From contig NZ_QGKU01000012.1 of NCBI RefSeq assembly GCF_003172915.1, positions 103,587 through 167,586 on the forward strand: DNA of 64,000 nt, given 5' to 3'. Of the stretch, positions 36,857 through 50,598 are shown one piece after another. Position numbers and translations under genes: made by a program. The stretch is from Meridianimarinicoccus roseus (GTDB taxonomy: Bacteria; Pseudomonadota; Alphaproteobacteria; Rhodobacterales; Rhodobacteraceae). The notes below the pieces were generated by a model. It saw only the letters and a program-made list of their open reading frames with translations, ran no database searches and had not been told where the DNA came from. The number at the start of each line of letters is the position of its first letter. The stretch's first letter is position 1.

Positions 36857-38302
36857 TCAGGTTGGGAAGTCGGCCAGCCCGATGGGGCCTTTGCCGTTGG
36901 AAGCGGTGTCGGGGGCGGGCGCGTGCCGCACGAGCGGGCCAAGCACCACAAGGGTCAGGAACAGGAAGGCGATTTCCATGTGGTAGACCACGGAATACCC
37001 CGTGGCTGCGCCATGCAGAGCCGGGCCCAGGTCGCCTGAAAGCGCCATGCCGTTCACCCAGTCGCGCACGCCGCCGCCAATCGCGATGCCCAGTCCCGCC
37101 GCCGTGGCCTGCGCCGCGCCCCACGCGCCGAGAGCGAGGCCGCGCCCGGCGGCGCCCGTTTCGGGCATGGTCATCGCGGTGGTCAGCGTCGAGACAGCGA
37201 AATACCCGGCGCCCAGACCGATCAGCGCGGCGCCGGCGAAGAACATCGCGGTCGATTGCAGCGGACCCGCGAAGATCACCGCACAGAACGCGAAGATGCC
37301 GACGAGGATACCCGTCGCCGCCATGCGATAGGGATTGGCCTGCGCGCGCAGACGGCGCGCCGCGATCGCGAAGCCGACCAACGCGCCGCAGGCCCACATC
37401 GTCGTGAGCAGCGTCGTGGCCGACACCGAAAGTCCCAGCACCTCGCCGCCGTAGGGCTCCAGAAGCACGTCCTGCATGTTGAAGCCCAGCGTGCCGAGGA
37501 ACACCACCAGAAGAAGGCGCCCTGCCGACCCGCCGCGCATGTAATCGTCCCACGCGTCGCGGAAGCGCGGGCGCGGGGCCTCGCGTTCGGCTTTCGACAT
37601 CGGACGCACGCGTTCTTGCCGCCACAGCGCGATCAGGTTCAGGATGATGCCCGCCGCCGCCGCGCCCTGTACCACGCGCACCAGCCGCAGCGACGAGAAG
37701 TCGGTCAGCAGCCATCCGATCACCACCGCCGAAACCGCCATGCCGACAAGGAACATCACGTACAGCAGCGCGACCACCTGCGGGCGGGTTTCCTCGCTTG
37801 CCCGGTCGGAGGCGAGCGCGAGCCCGGCGGTCTGCGTCATGTGCAGCCCGAGGCCCGTCATCAGGAACGCAAGTGCCGCCAGCACCTCGCCGGCCCATGT
37901 CGGCCCGAGCGTCTGATCGCCTGACAGCACGATCAGCGCGAAGGGCATCACCGCCAGCCCGCCCATCTGCCAGAGCGATCCGAACCAAAGGTAGGGGATG
38001 CGCTTCCAGCCGATGGCGGACCGGTAGGTGTCGGAGCGGAAGCCCAGAAGCGCGCGGAACGGCGCGATCAGCACCGGCAGCGCAATCATCATGGCCACCA
38101 CCATCGCAGGCACAGAAAGCTCCACGATCATGACACGGTTCAGAGTGCCAAGCAGCATGACCGATGCCATGCCGACTGACACCTGGAACAGCGACAGCCG
38201 CAGCAGCTGTCCGAGGGGCAGATCGTCGCTTGCCGCGTCGGAGAAAGGCAGGAACTTCGACGACATGCGGGCCAATGCGCCAGGGCGCGGTTGCTGTGTC
38301 AT
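36857..38302 (-). CDS. lhaA: Light-harvesting 1 assembly protein, BCD-type major facilitator
   Basis: A 481-residue membrane protein with about 12 transmembrane helices of the PucC/LhaA (bacteriochlorophyll delivery) family. Landmarks are LLRLSLFQVSVGMASVMLLG, TLNRVMIVELSVPAMVV, LLGFRSDTYRSAIGWKRIPY and MQDVLLEPYGGEVLGLS. It supports LH1 assembly around the reaction centre, possibly by supplying pigment. It overlaps bchM by four bases and precedes puhA by 30 bp, so the puhA promoter activity known in other species would lie inside this gene. Confidence 0.95.
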   Translation of the reverse strand: MTQQPRPGALARMSSKFLPFSDAASDDLPLGQLLRLSLFQVSVGMASVMLLGTLNRVMIVELSVPAMVVAMMIALPVLIAPFRALLGFRSDTYRSAIGWKRIPYLWFGSLWQMGGLAVMPFALIVLSGDQTLGPTWAGEVLAALAFLMTGLGLHMTQTAGLALASDRASEETRPQVVALLYVMFLVGMAVSAVVIGWLLTDFSSLRLVRVVQGAAAAGIILNLIALWRQERVRPMSKAEREAPRPRFRDAWDDYMRGGSAGRLLLVVFLGTLGFNMQDVLLEPYGGEVLGLSVSATTLLTTMWACGALVGFAIAARRLRAQANPYRMAATGILVGIFAFCAVIFAGPLQSTAMFFAGAALIGLGAGYFAVSTLTTAMTMPETGAAGRGLALGAWGAAQATAAGLGIAIGGGVRDWVNGMALSGDLGPALHGAATGYSVVYHMEIAFLFLTLVVLGPLVRHAPAPDTASNGKGPIGLADFPT

Positions 38303-38972
38303 GGCCGGACCTCCAGCGCGTGACTGATGTAGAACCCCGAGTGGACGCGACCGAGGTCGCGCACCTCGGCGGGCAGGGCCCGCAGGTCACGAGCCAGCCG
38401 GTCGGGGCAGTGCGGTACCATGACAGGCGCGCGGTCGCTGCGAGGGAACAGCTTACCGGCTTGCCACATCGCCATCAGGAGCGGCGTGCGCGGCGCGACG
38501 GTGAACGCGACACTGCCCGATATGCGCGGCGCCAGCGCCGCCAGCGCGTCGGCGATGTCGGCGTCGGTGTAGTAGATCAGGCTGTCCATCGCGATGGCAT
38601 GGTCGAACTGTCCGAGGCCGGGGTCCAGCATGTCGCCGCTGGCGAAGGTCACGCGCGGGCGCAGATGGTCGGGCAGGCGGGTCTTGGCGATGTCGATCAG
38701 CGACGGGGAGATGTCCACCGCCAGCACATCCGCACCGCGCTGCGCCAGTTCTATCGTCATCTGCCCGGCTCCGCAGCCCGCATCCAGCACCCGCGCGCCT
38801 GTCAGATCTGCGGGGAGCGCGCCCAGCAGGCACGCGCGCATCCTGTCACGTCCCGCCCGCACGGTCGCGCGAATCCGCGAGACCGGCGCGTCCGAAGTCA
38901 GGCGCGCCCAGGTCTGGGTCGCGGTGCGATCGAAATAGTCCTCGACGCGGGTCAGGGTGCGGTCATAGCTCA

Positions 38973-38973
<1 letters not shown>
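38299..38973 (-). CDS. bchM: Magnesium protoporphyrin IX O-methyltransferase
   Basis: A 224-residue SAM-dependent methyltransferase making Mg-protoporphyrin IX monomethyl ester, the substrate of AcsF. The SAM site is VLDAGCGAGQMTIELAQRG (residues about 61-79), and the N-terminus YDRTLTRVEDYFDRTATQTW is typical of BchM/ChlM. Its start overlaps the bchL stop by one base and its stop overlaps the lhaA start. Confidence 0.95.
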
Positions 38974-39956
<983 letters not shown>

Positions 39957-40005
39957 TCATGTGTCCGGCTCTGCGCGGCGACGCCGGCGCAAATGCTTCG
40001 GCTGT

Positions 40006-40023
40006 GCGGGGGCTGGCCCCCGC
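40006..40023 (-). other. GC-rich hairpin between bchH and bchL
   Basis: A 7-bp stem (GCGGGGG/CCCCCGC) around CTGG-type loop without a T-run, 31 bp after the bchH stop. It is more likely an mRNA processing or stabilising element within the operon than a terminator. Confidence 0.5.
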
Positions 40024-40053
40024 CGTGGCGTGGTGTCGGGCGATTCCTTGGGG

Positions 40054-43000
40054 TCATTCCGCCGCGATCCCTTCCAGCCGGTCTTCCAGTGCGTCTGCCG
40101 CATCCTGCAGCGCTGCCAGCGTTTCAGCGTCTGGCTGCCAGTAGGCGCGGTCGTGCGCTTCGAGAAGGCGGTTCGCCATCCGCGACGAGGCCGCCGGGTT
40201 CAACTCCGCGATGCGCTTGCGCATGGCCTCGTCCAGCACGAAGGTTTCGGAAATGCGCTGGTAGACCCAGGGCTCGACCTGGCCGGTCGTGGCCGACCAA
40301 CCCAGCGTGTTCGTCACCGTGCTCTCGATCTGGCGCACGCCCTCGGCGCCATGGTTCAAAAGCGCCTCGAAGAATTTCGGGTTGAGCGCGCGGGAGCGGG
40401 TCTCGAGCGCGATCTGGTCCGACAGGGTGCGGACTTTGCCAGCGCCGCGTGTCTGGTCGCTGATGTAGACGGCCGCTTCCTGCCCGCCGCGTGCCCGCTT
40501 CACGGCCCGGCTGATCCCGCCAAGCGTGTCGAAGTAATGGTCTACCGTGGTCACGCCCAGTTCCACGCTTTCGAGGTTCTGGTAGGCCAGGTCAACGTCC
40601 TTGAGTGCGCGTTGCAGCAGCGCCGTGTTCTGGGTCGCTTTGCCGTTGACGCCATAGGCGAAGCTTTTGCGCGCCTCGTAGGCATCGGCCAGCTCGTCCT
40701 CCTCTCCGAAGGCGGAACTGTCGACCAGCTGGTTGACGTTCGAACCGTAGGCGCCTTCGGCATTGGAAAAGACGCGCAAGGCGGCGGTTTCCAGGTCGCA
40801 CCCCATCTTGGCGGCATAATCGAGCGCATGCGCACGGATGAAGTTCATCTCGGTCGGCTCGTCCTCGGCTTGCGCGGCCTTCAGCGCGGCCTCCGCCAGC
40901 AGCCGGGTCTGCAAGGGCAGCAGGTCGCGGAATATGCCCGACAGCGTCATGATCACGTCGATGCGCGGGCGGCCGAGTTCCGGCAGCGGGATCAGGTCGG
41001 CGCCGCCCAGCCGTCCGAAAGCGTCGAAGCGGGGCCGGGCACCGATCAGCGCCAGTGCCTGTCCGATCGGACCGCCATCGGACTTGATGTTGTCCGACCC
41101 CCAAAGCACCAGCGCGATGGTGCGCGGCAGGGTCGGGTGCGTGTCGAGCAGAACCTGCGCCTGCTTCGCGCCGTCGCGGCAGGCATATTCGGTCGGCATC
41201 CGGAACGGGTCGAATGCATGGATGTTGCGCCCCGTCGGCACGATGTCGGGCGAGCGGATCAGATCACCGCCGGGGACGGGCGCGGTATACCGCCCCTCGA
41301 GCGCGCGCAGCAGCGCCGGGATCTCGTGATCCTCGCTCAGGGCGGCATCGACGCGGGCGCGTGTGGCGTCGTCGGCATCGCCCAGCCGCGCCACGTGATC
41401 GGCGCGCGCGGTGTCGCTGATCTTCTGGCCGACGATGTGCAGGCCTTCCGGGATCAGCGCGTCCTCGGTTTCCAACAGCGCCAGCCAGAGCCGGGCCGGA
41501 TCCGTTTCGGCTAGGTCAACGGCGGTGGCCTGTTCGGCGATGAGCGCGGCCAGATCGGTGCGTTCGGGCGCGTCCGGCGCCAACGCGCGCCAGCGACTCA
41601 GGCTGTCCTTCAGCTCCACCAGACCCTTGTAGAGCCCGGCCTGCGCAAGCGGCGGCGTCAGGTGCGTGATCGTGACGGCGCCCGAGCGCCGCTTGGCCAG
41701 CGTCGCTTCGGAGGGGTTGTTGGCCGCGTAGAGATAGACGTTCGGCAGATCGCCGATCAGCCGGTCGGGCCAGCACGCGGCGCCGGGACCGGCCTGCTTG
41801 CCGGGCATGAATTCCAGCGCGCCATGCATTCCGAAATGCAGCACCGCATCGGCGCGGAAGGTGCCCCGCAGCCACAGGTAGAAGGTGGCGAAGGCGTGGG
41901 TCGGCGCGAATCCCCTCTCGAAGAGAAGGCGCATCGGGTCTCCCTCGTAGCCAAAGGCGGGTTGCAGGCCGACAAAGACGTTGCCGAACTGCGCGCCCAG
42001 CACGAACACGCCGCGACCGTCGGACTGCACGCGGCCCGGCGCCGGGCCCCAGGCGTCTTCGATCTCGGACAGCCATGGGGTCTGCGCGACCATCTGGTCG
42101 GCGCTGACATGGGCGGCGACATTCGCATCCTGTCCATAGGTCTGGGCGGAGCCGTGCAGCACGGCGCGGCGCAGGTCCTCCACTGTCGCGGGCGGCTCGA
42201 GGTCGTAACCGTCCGCCTTGAGGGCGTGCAGCGTATTGTGCAGCGAGCGGAACACGTCGAGATAGGCCGCGGTTCCGGCCGCGCCGGCATTGGGCGGAAA
42301 ACCGAAAAGCACGATGGCAAGACGGCGGGTCGCTGCCTGCGAGCGGCGCAGTGCGGCGTGCCGTGCGACCCGGGCGGTCAGCACCTCTATGCGTTCCGGG
42401 CAGGGTGCCATCTGGCGGTCCAGTCCGTGTGGACGGCAGGCCTGTGCGCAACCCGCGCAGCCTTCGGTGCCATGGCGGCCGGCGAAGACGGTGGGGTTGG
42501 TGGCGCCGTCGAGTTCGGGCAGCGCGATCAGCATCGTGGTTTCGATCGGGCCGAGGCCGCCCGCTGACGCCGCCCATTGGCCGAGCGTCTGGAACTCCAG
42601 CGGATGGGCCGCGAGATATGGCACGTCTAGCGCCTTGAGTGCTGCCACGGCGCTGTCATTGTCGTTGTACGCGGGCCCGCCGACCAGCGAGAAGCCGGTC
42701 AGGGACAGCAGCGCGTCGATCCTTACGCCGGTTTCGATGCGGAAATACGCCTCGATCGCGGGGCGCGCATCCAGACCGCCTGCGAAGGCCGGGATCACGC
42801 GGATATTGCGCGCTTCAAGGCTGCGGATCACCGCATCGTAATGCGCGGTGTCTGAGGACAGCACGTAGGAGCGCATCATCAGCACGCCGACCGTGGCCAC
42901 CGGTTTGCGCGGTTGCGGCAGCGCGGCGGGATCTGTGGTGATCCGGTCGGGCAGATCGGGGTGGTAAAGCCCGACCTCGGGGTATTCCAGCGGTTCGGGG

Positions 43001-43618
43001 GCAGGGGTGCCGCGCCACTTGGCCTCGTGCGAGTAGCGCGAGATCAGGAAGCGGACCATCGCCTCGATGTTGTCGTCGGAAGAGCCCAGCCAGTACTGCA
43101 TGCATAGAAACCAGGCGCGCAGATCCTGGCTCTTGCCGGGGATGTACTTGAGAATGCGCGGCAGGCGGCGCAACATCCGCATCTTCTTTTCGCCGCTCTC
43201 GGTAGAGGGCTTGGACGAACCGCGCAGGCGCTTCATCAGCTTTCCAAGACCCGAGGGCGGCGCGGCCATGTCGAGCGTGCCCATGCGCGTCAGCCGGACG
43301 ATCTGGGCGTCCGAGATCATGCCGACCATGGCGTCGCAATGGGGCCGCCGGGCCCGCAGATCCGGCAGGATCGCCTCGATGTGTTCCTCGAGGAAAATCA
43401 GCCCTGATACGACGATATCGGCCTCGGCGATGGCCATCTTGGTGCGGATCAGCGCGTCCGGGTTCTCGCCCCATTCGGCGGCGGCATGAACGCTGACCGA
43501 CAGGCCCGGAAATTCGCCCGCCAGCCGTTCGACGACGCGTGCGCAGGGCCCGGCCGCATGGGCGTCAAGCGTCACGATCACGACGCGGTAGCCCGGACGC
43601 GGGCCTTGGGCCTGTCGG

Positions 43619-43629
<11 letters not shown>
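40054..43629 (-). CDS. bchH: Magnesium chelatase subunit H
   Basis: A 1191-residue cobaltochelatase/Mg-chelatase large subunit that binds protoporphyrin IX. Motifs include [20 protein letters not shown] near the start, [37 protein letters not shown], and [20 protein letters not shown]. The ATG at 43629 is chosen (family starts 10-15 residues before the conserved strand); it overlaps bchB by 11 bp. Its partners BchI and BchD are not in the window. Confidence 0.96.
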
Positions 43630-47055
<3,426 letters not shown>

Positions 47056-47165
47056 CTCTTGGCCGTTCGCGCTGACGTTTTTTCAGTTGGGATGCCGTAA
47101 CGTAAATCCATTAATGCCTGTTTTTATTGTGAAAAATTTCTGAGCTAGAAATATCCACCCAAAGC

Positions 47166-47183
47166 TGTCCATTCGCTTTGACA
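47166..47183. promoter_or_regulatory. PpsR/CrtJ-type binding palindrome 2 (ppaA side)
   Basis: TGTCCATTCGCTTTGACA is an exact TGTC-N10-GACA match. Its right half gives a TTGACA -35 (47178-47183) reading towards ppaA, with a weak -10 (AAGACT) 17 bp further. Centres of sites 1 and 2 are 128 bp apart. Confidence 0.85.
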
Positions 47184-47279
47184 TTCTGGCGGGCTTCGGC
47201 AAGACTTGAGGTGTAAATGCCGCGTGCCGGAAGGGTGCGCCGCCGGATCCCAGCGGATCCCACAGGCGGGGAGACGGGA

Positions 47280-48059
47280 ATGCCCATGGAAAGGCAGATG
47301 TCACAGCGGCCGCCGCAGGCGACCGAACATGCCGCGGCGCTTGCCTCCCGTGTCCTGGCCTCGTTGCAGGGGCGCCCGAAGGCCCGCCCTGGCCGAGTTG
47401 CCGGACGGGTCTGCCCCCGGGCGCTGTCCATGCTGTTCGAGGCATCGCTGGCGGCAGAGTTCGACAGGTGCGAAACGATCCGCGCGCTGTGCGAGATGGG
47501 CCTTGATCATGACGAGATCGCGGACAGCTACGTACCAGCGGCGGCCCGGCAGCTGGGCTGCGACTGGGTGGAGAACACGCTGAGCTTTGCGCGTGTCACC
47601 GTTGCCGCCGGTCGCCTGCAGGAAATGCTGGGCGGCCTGGCCAAGGCCAACGACATCGTCACTGCATCGCACAGGGCCGCGCCGAACGTGCTTGTTGTCA
47701 GTTTCGAGAACGACCAGCACACAGTCGGCTGGAAGCTGGTCACGCTGCAGTTGCGCCGCCTTGGCGCGGCGGCTCATGCCATGCTTGATGCCACGCCGCA
47801 GGATGCGGCCGAAGTGCTGGAGCAGGTGTCCTATGATCTGGTCCTGGTGTCGTCCTCGCGCATCGATGTGGGCGCGAGGATCGGAGAAATGATTGATTTC
47901 CTGCGCGCCCGAATGGTTGATGTTCCCCCGGTCGTGCTTGGGGGAATTGTCGTTGATCTGCTTGACGGTGCGAAGCCGCATGCAGATATTGTCGCTGTGA
48001 CGAATTGTCTGGGAGCAGCGCTTACGCATAAGAAACGGAAGCCTGCCCCCAAAACTTGA
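47280..48059 (+). CDS. ppaA: PpaA/AerR, cobalamin-binding regulator of photosynthesis genes
   Basis: A 259-residue protein. A helical N-terminal part is followed by a B12-binding (SCHIC) domain: SFENDQHTVGWKLVTLQLRR carries His147 (counting from the chosen start), matching the cobalamin-ligating His of R. capsulatus AerR, and DLVLVSSSRIDVGARIGE follows. In Rhodobacter, PpaA/AerR with B12 antagonises PpsR/CrtJ in the light. The ATG at 47280 has a GGGGAGA ribosome-binding site; an ATG at 47217 would leave almost no leader from the predicted promoter, and ATGs at 47286 and 47298 are also possible. It diverges from bchF and precedes ppsR. Confidence 0.92.
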   Translation: MPMERQMSQRPPQATEHAAALASRVLASLQGRPKARPGRVAGRVCPRALSMLFEASLAAEFDRCETIRALCEMGLDHDEIADSYVPAAARQLGCDWVENTLSFARVTVAAGRLQEMLGGLAKANDIVTASHRAAPNVLVVSFENDQHTVGWKLVTLQLRRLGAAAHAMLDATPQDAAEVLEQVSYDLVLVSSSRIDVGARIGEMIDFLRARMVDVPPVVLGGIVVDLLDGAKPHADIVAVTNCLGAALTHKKRKPAPKT

Positions 48060-48077
48060 GCATGAAGTGAACCCGTG

Positions 48078-49517
48078 ATGAAAGCTGCCGGTATCAGAGA
48101 GGCGAAACGCCACGGGGCAGCGACATGGGAAGGTCTTTCCGCGATCGAGCCGAAGTCCCTCGGCGGCATCGTCGCTGCGGCGTCGGACATTACTTTGCTG
48201 CTGGACGGTGAGTGTGTGATCACGGCGCTGATGATCGGCGAGCAGAGCACCGACCTTGGCAAGCTCGACCACTGGATAGGTCGCCCGGTCCGGGATTTCC
48301 TGACCGGCGAGAGCATCCCGAAATTCGATGCCGCCGCAGACCGGTTGCGGCGCGGCCAGACGCAGGGCAAGCCGGTGGAGCTGAACCACTGCGACAATGC
48401 GGTCTGGGATTTTCCGATCCAGTACACTTTCCACTCGATCGAGGGTCAAGACGGCTTCCTGATGATGGGGCGTGACCTGCGTCCGATCGCGGAAACCCAG
48501 CGTCAGTTGGTGCAGGCGCAGATCGCGCTTGAGCGCGGCTACGAGGCGCAGCGCGAATTCGACTCCCGTTACCGGTTGCTGCTGGCCACCGTCACCGATG
48601 CGATCATGCTGGTATCGCTGGGCGACGGGCGAGTGACGGATCTGAACGATCACGCGGCAGACCTGTTCGAAATGGCGCGCAAGGATATTGTCGGCACCGT
48701 GCTTGCCTCGCATTTCGAGAATATCCGCCGCAGCGAGATGGAATCCAAGCTTGTGAACGCGGCGCTGACCGACGGCGCCGAGCCGATCGTGCTGACCACC
48801 GCGCGCGGCGCCGCACGGCTGCGCCTTGTGCCTAGCGTGTTCCGCGTCGGCGGCGACCGTGTCGTGATCTGTCGGCTGACCCCCAATGAACAGACGGCAG
48901 CGACCTCGGCGGACGGGTTCGCCGCGATGCTGGACGCGCTTTACACGTCAGCGGTGGAAGGCATCCTGTTCACCGACGCGCGTGGTGCGGTGCGCAATGC
49001 CAATGACCGCTTCCTGTCGATGGTGGACGCCGCGCATCTGCCAGCGCTCAAAGGGCGCAACCTTGCCGAGTTTCTGGCGCGTGGACAGGTGGACCTCGGC
49101 GTGATCCTGGAAAACGTGATGCGCAGCGGGCAGGTGCGGCTTTATTCCACCGAACTGATCAGCGATTTCGGATCGCGCGTTCCGGTGGAGATGTCCGCGA
49201 CCCGCGTGGCGGACGGGCGCGACGCTCAGATCGCATTCGTGTTCCGCGACAGCGGGCGACTCGATGCGCTGCGCCTGCCGACGGCCGACAGCGACAACAC
49301 CGCCCAGCACAACATCCTCGAACTTGTCGGGTCGGCTTCCCTGAAGGAAATCGTGGCCGAAACCAACGACGTGATCGAAAAGCTCTGTATCGAGACGGCG
49401 ATCAAGCTGACCAACAACAACCGTGTCGCCGCCGCCGAGATGCTCGGCCTGTCGCGCCAGAGCCTCTATGTGAAGTTGCGCAAGTACGACTTTCTCAAGA
49501 AGGGCGAGGAAGACTAG
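48078..49517 (+). CDS. ppsR: Transcriptional repressor PpsR/CrtJ
   Basis: A 479-residue redox-responsive repressor of bch, crt and puc genes. It has an N-terminal domain, two PAS domains (YRLLLATVTDAIMLVSLGDG and LDALYTSAVEGILFTDARGA) and a Fis-type helix-turn-helix at the C-terminus (NRVAAAEMLGLSRQSLYVKL). Cys265 (VVICRL) and Cys437 (EKLCIE) have the spacing of Cys251 and Cys424 of R. sphaeroides PpsR, the redox pair. ATG at 48078 is used; a GTG directly before (48075) would add one residue. It lies 18 bp after ppaA, so they are co-transcribed. Confidence 0.95.
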   Translation: MKAAGIREAKRHGAATWEGLSAIEPKSLGGIVAAASDITLLLDGECVITALMIGEQSTDLGKLDHWIGRPVRDFLTGESIPKFDAAADRLRRGQTQGKPVELNHCDNAVWDFPIQYTFHSIEGQDGFLMMGRDLRPIAETQRQLVQAQIALERGYEAQREFDSRYRLLLATVTDAIMLVSLGDGRVTDLNDHAADLFEMARKDIVGTVLASHFENIRRSEMESKLVNAALTDGAEPIVLTTARGAARLRLVPSVFRVGGDRVVICRLTPNEQTAATSADGFAAMLDALYTSAVEGILFTDARGAVRNANDRFLSMVDAAHLPALKGRNLAEFLARGQVDLGVILENVMRSGQVRLYSTELISDFGSRVPVEMSATRVADGRDAQIAFVFRDSGRLDALRLPTADSDNTAQHNILELVGSASLKEIVAETNDVIEKLCIETAIKLTNNNRVAAAEMLGLSRQSLYVKLRKYDFLKKGEED

Positions 49518-49666
49518 ACCGCGCCGCCGGCCGGCGATCGGCCGCCCCTGAACATCATCGCGCCGTGCGCCGCTTTTCAGCCCGTTGCGTGCCGGTCCGG
49601 GGGCTCCGGGGCGGGGCCGCGGCAAAGCGCCGGATCGCACAGGGTTTCGCTTGCGCCGACTCAAAG

Positions 49667-49684
49667 TGTCAGTCTAACCTGACA
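49667..49684. promoter_or_regulatory. PpsR/CrtJ-type binding palindrome 3, abutting the bchG start
   Basis: TGTCAGTCTAACCTGACA is an exact TGTC-N10-GACA match ending two bases before the bchG ATG. No Shine-Dalgarno lies between. A weak promoter (TTGCGC at 49651 and TCTAAC at 49673) would place the transcript start at the ATG. Confidence 0.85.
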
Positions 49685-49686
49685 GT

Positions 49687-50598
49687 ATGAGCGTGACAGA
49701 TCTTCCCTCTTCCAGCCGCCGATGGCCCGACCCGCTGGCCGTTCTGACGATGATCCGGCCGATCACGTGGTTCCCGCCTATGTGGGCGTATCTGTGCGGC
49801 GTCGTCTCGTCGGGCGTGGCGCCGGGCAGCGCGCCTGGACTGGTGCTGCTGGGGGTCGTGCTTGCCGGGCCGCTTGTATGCGGCATGAGCCAGGCCGCCA
49901 ATGACTGGTGCGACCGCGAGGTGGACGCGATCAATGAACCTGGCCGCCCGATCCCGTCAGGGCGCATTCCGGGCCGCTGGGGACTTTGGATCGCGCTGGC
50001 GATGACCGTTGTCTCGCTGCTGGTCGGCTGGACGTTCGGGCCGTGGGGCTTCGGCGCGACGGTGGTGGGGGTCGTTGCCGCATGGGCCTATTCCGCTGAA
50101 CCGGTCCGCCTGAAACGTTCGGGATGGTGGGGGCCGGGACTGGTCGGGCTCTGCTATGAAGGGCTGCCGTGGTTCACTGGCGCCGCGGTGCTGTCGGTGG
50201 GAGCGCCCGCATGGCCGGTGATCTGGCTGGCGTTGCTTTACTCCATCGGCGCGCACGGAATCATGACGCTGAACGATTTCAAGGCACTGGAGGGGGACCG
50301 CCAGACCGGCGTGAACTCCCTGCCGGTGACACTGGGCCCGGAACGTGCGGCGCGGCTCGCCTGCTGGGTCATGGCTTTGCCGCAACTCGCCGTGATCGCC
50401 GCGCTGGTACAGTGGGACCGCCCGCTACACGCGCTTGGCGTGGCGGCGGTGCTGGTGGCACAACTGGCCGCGATGCGCGTGCTGCTGCGTGATCCGCGCG
50501 CCAAGGCGCCGTGGTATAACGGCACGGGTGTCGTGCTCTACATCACGGGGATGATGATCTCAGCCTTCGCAATCCGCACGTTGGGAGTTTCGCCATGA
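49687..50598 (+). CDS. bchG: Bacteriochlorophyll synthase
   Basis: A 303-residue membrane prenyltransferase of the UbiA family that esterifies bacteriochlorophyllide a with the phytyl/geranylgeranyl chain. Asp-rich motifs are NDWCDREVDAINEPGRPIPS (near residue 80) and LNDFKALEGDRQTGVNSLP (near 197). It has around nine transmembrane helices. There is no ribosome-binding site before the ATG at 49687, but the length and N-terminus agree with Rhodobacter BchG. It overlaps the next gene by four bases (ATGA). Confidence 0.95.
   Translation: MSVTDLPSSSRRWPDPLAVLTMIRPITWFPPMWAYLCGVVSSGVAPGSAPGLVLLGVVLAGPLVCGMSQAANDWCDREVDAINEPGRPIPSGRIPGRWGLWIALAMTVVSLLVGWTFGPWGFGATVVGVVAAWAYSAEPVRLKRSGWWGPGLVGLCYEGLPWFTGAAVLSVGAPAWPVIWLALLYSIGAHGIMTLNDFKALEGDRQTGVNSLPVTLGPERAARLACWVMALPQLAVIAALVQWDRPLHALGVAAVLVAQLAAMRVLLRDPRAKAPWYNGTGVVLYITGMMISAFAIRTLGVSP

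Noticed and set aside
36696..38390. Open frame of 564 codons overlapping lhaA
   Set aside because: Same strand but a different frame from lhaA; no membrane pattern or family, Arg-rich shadow.
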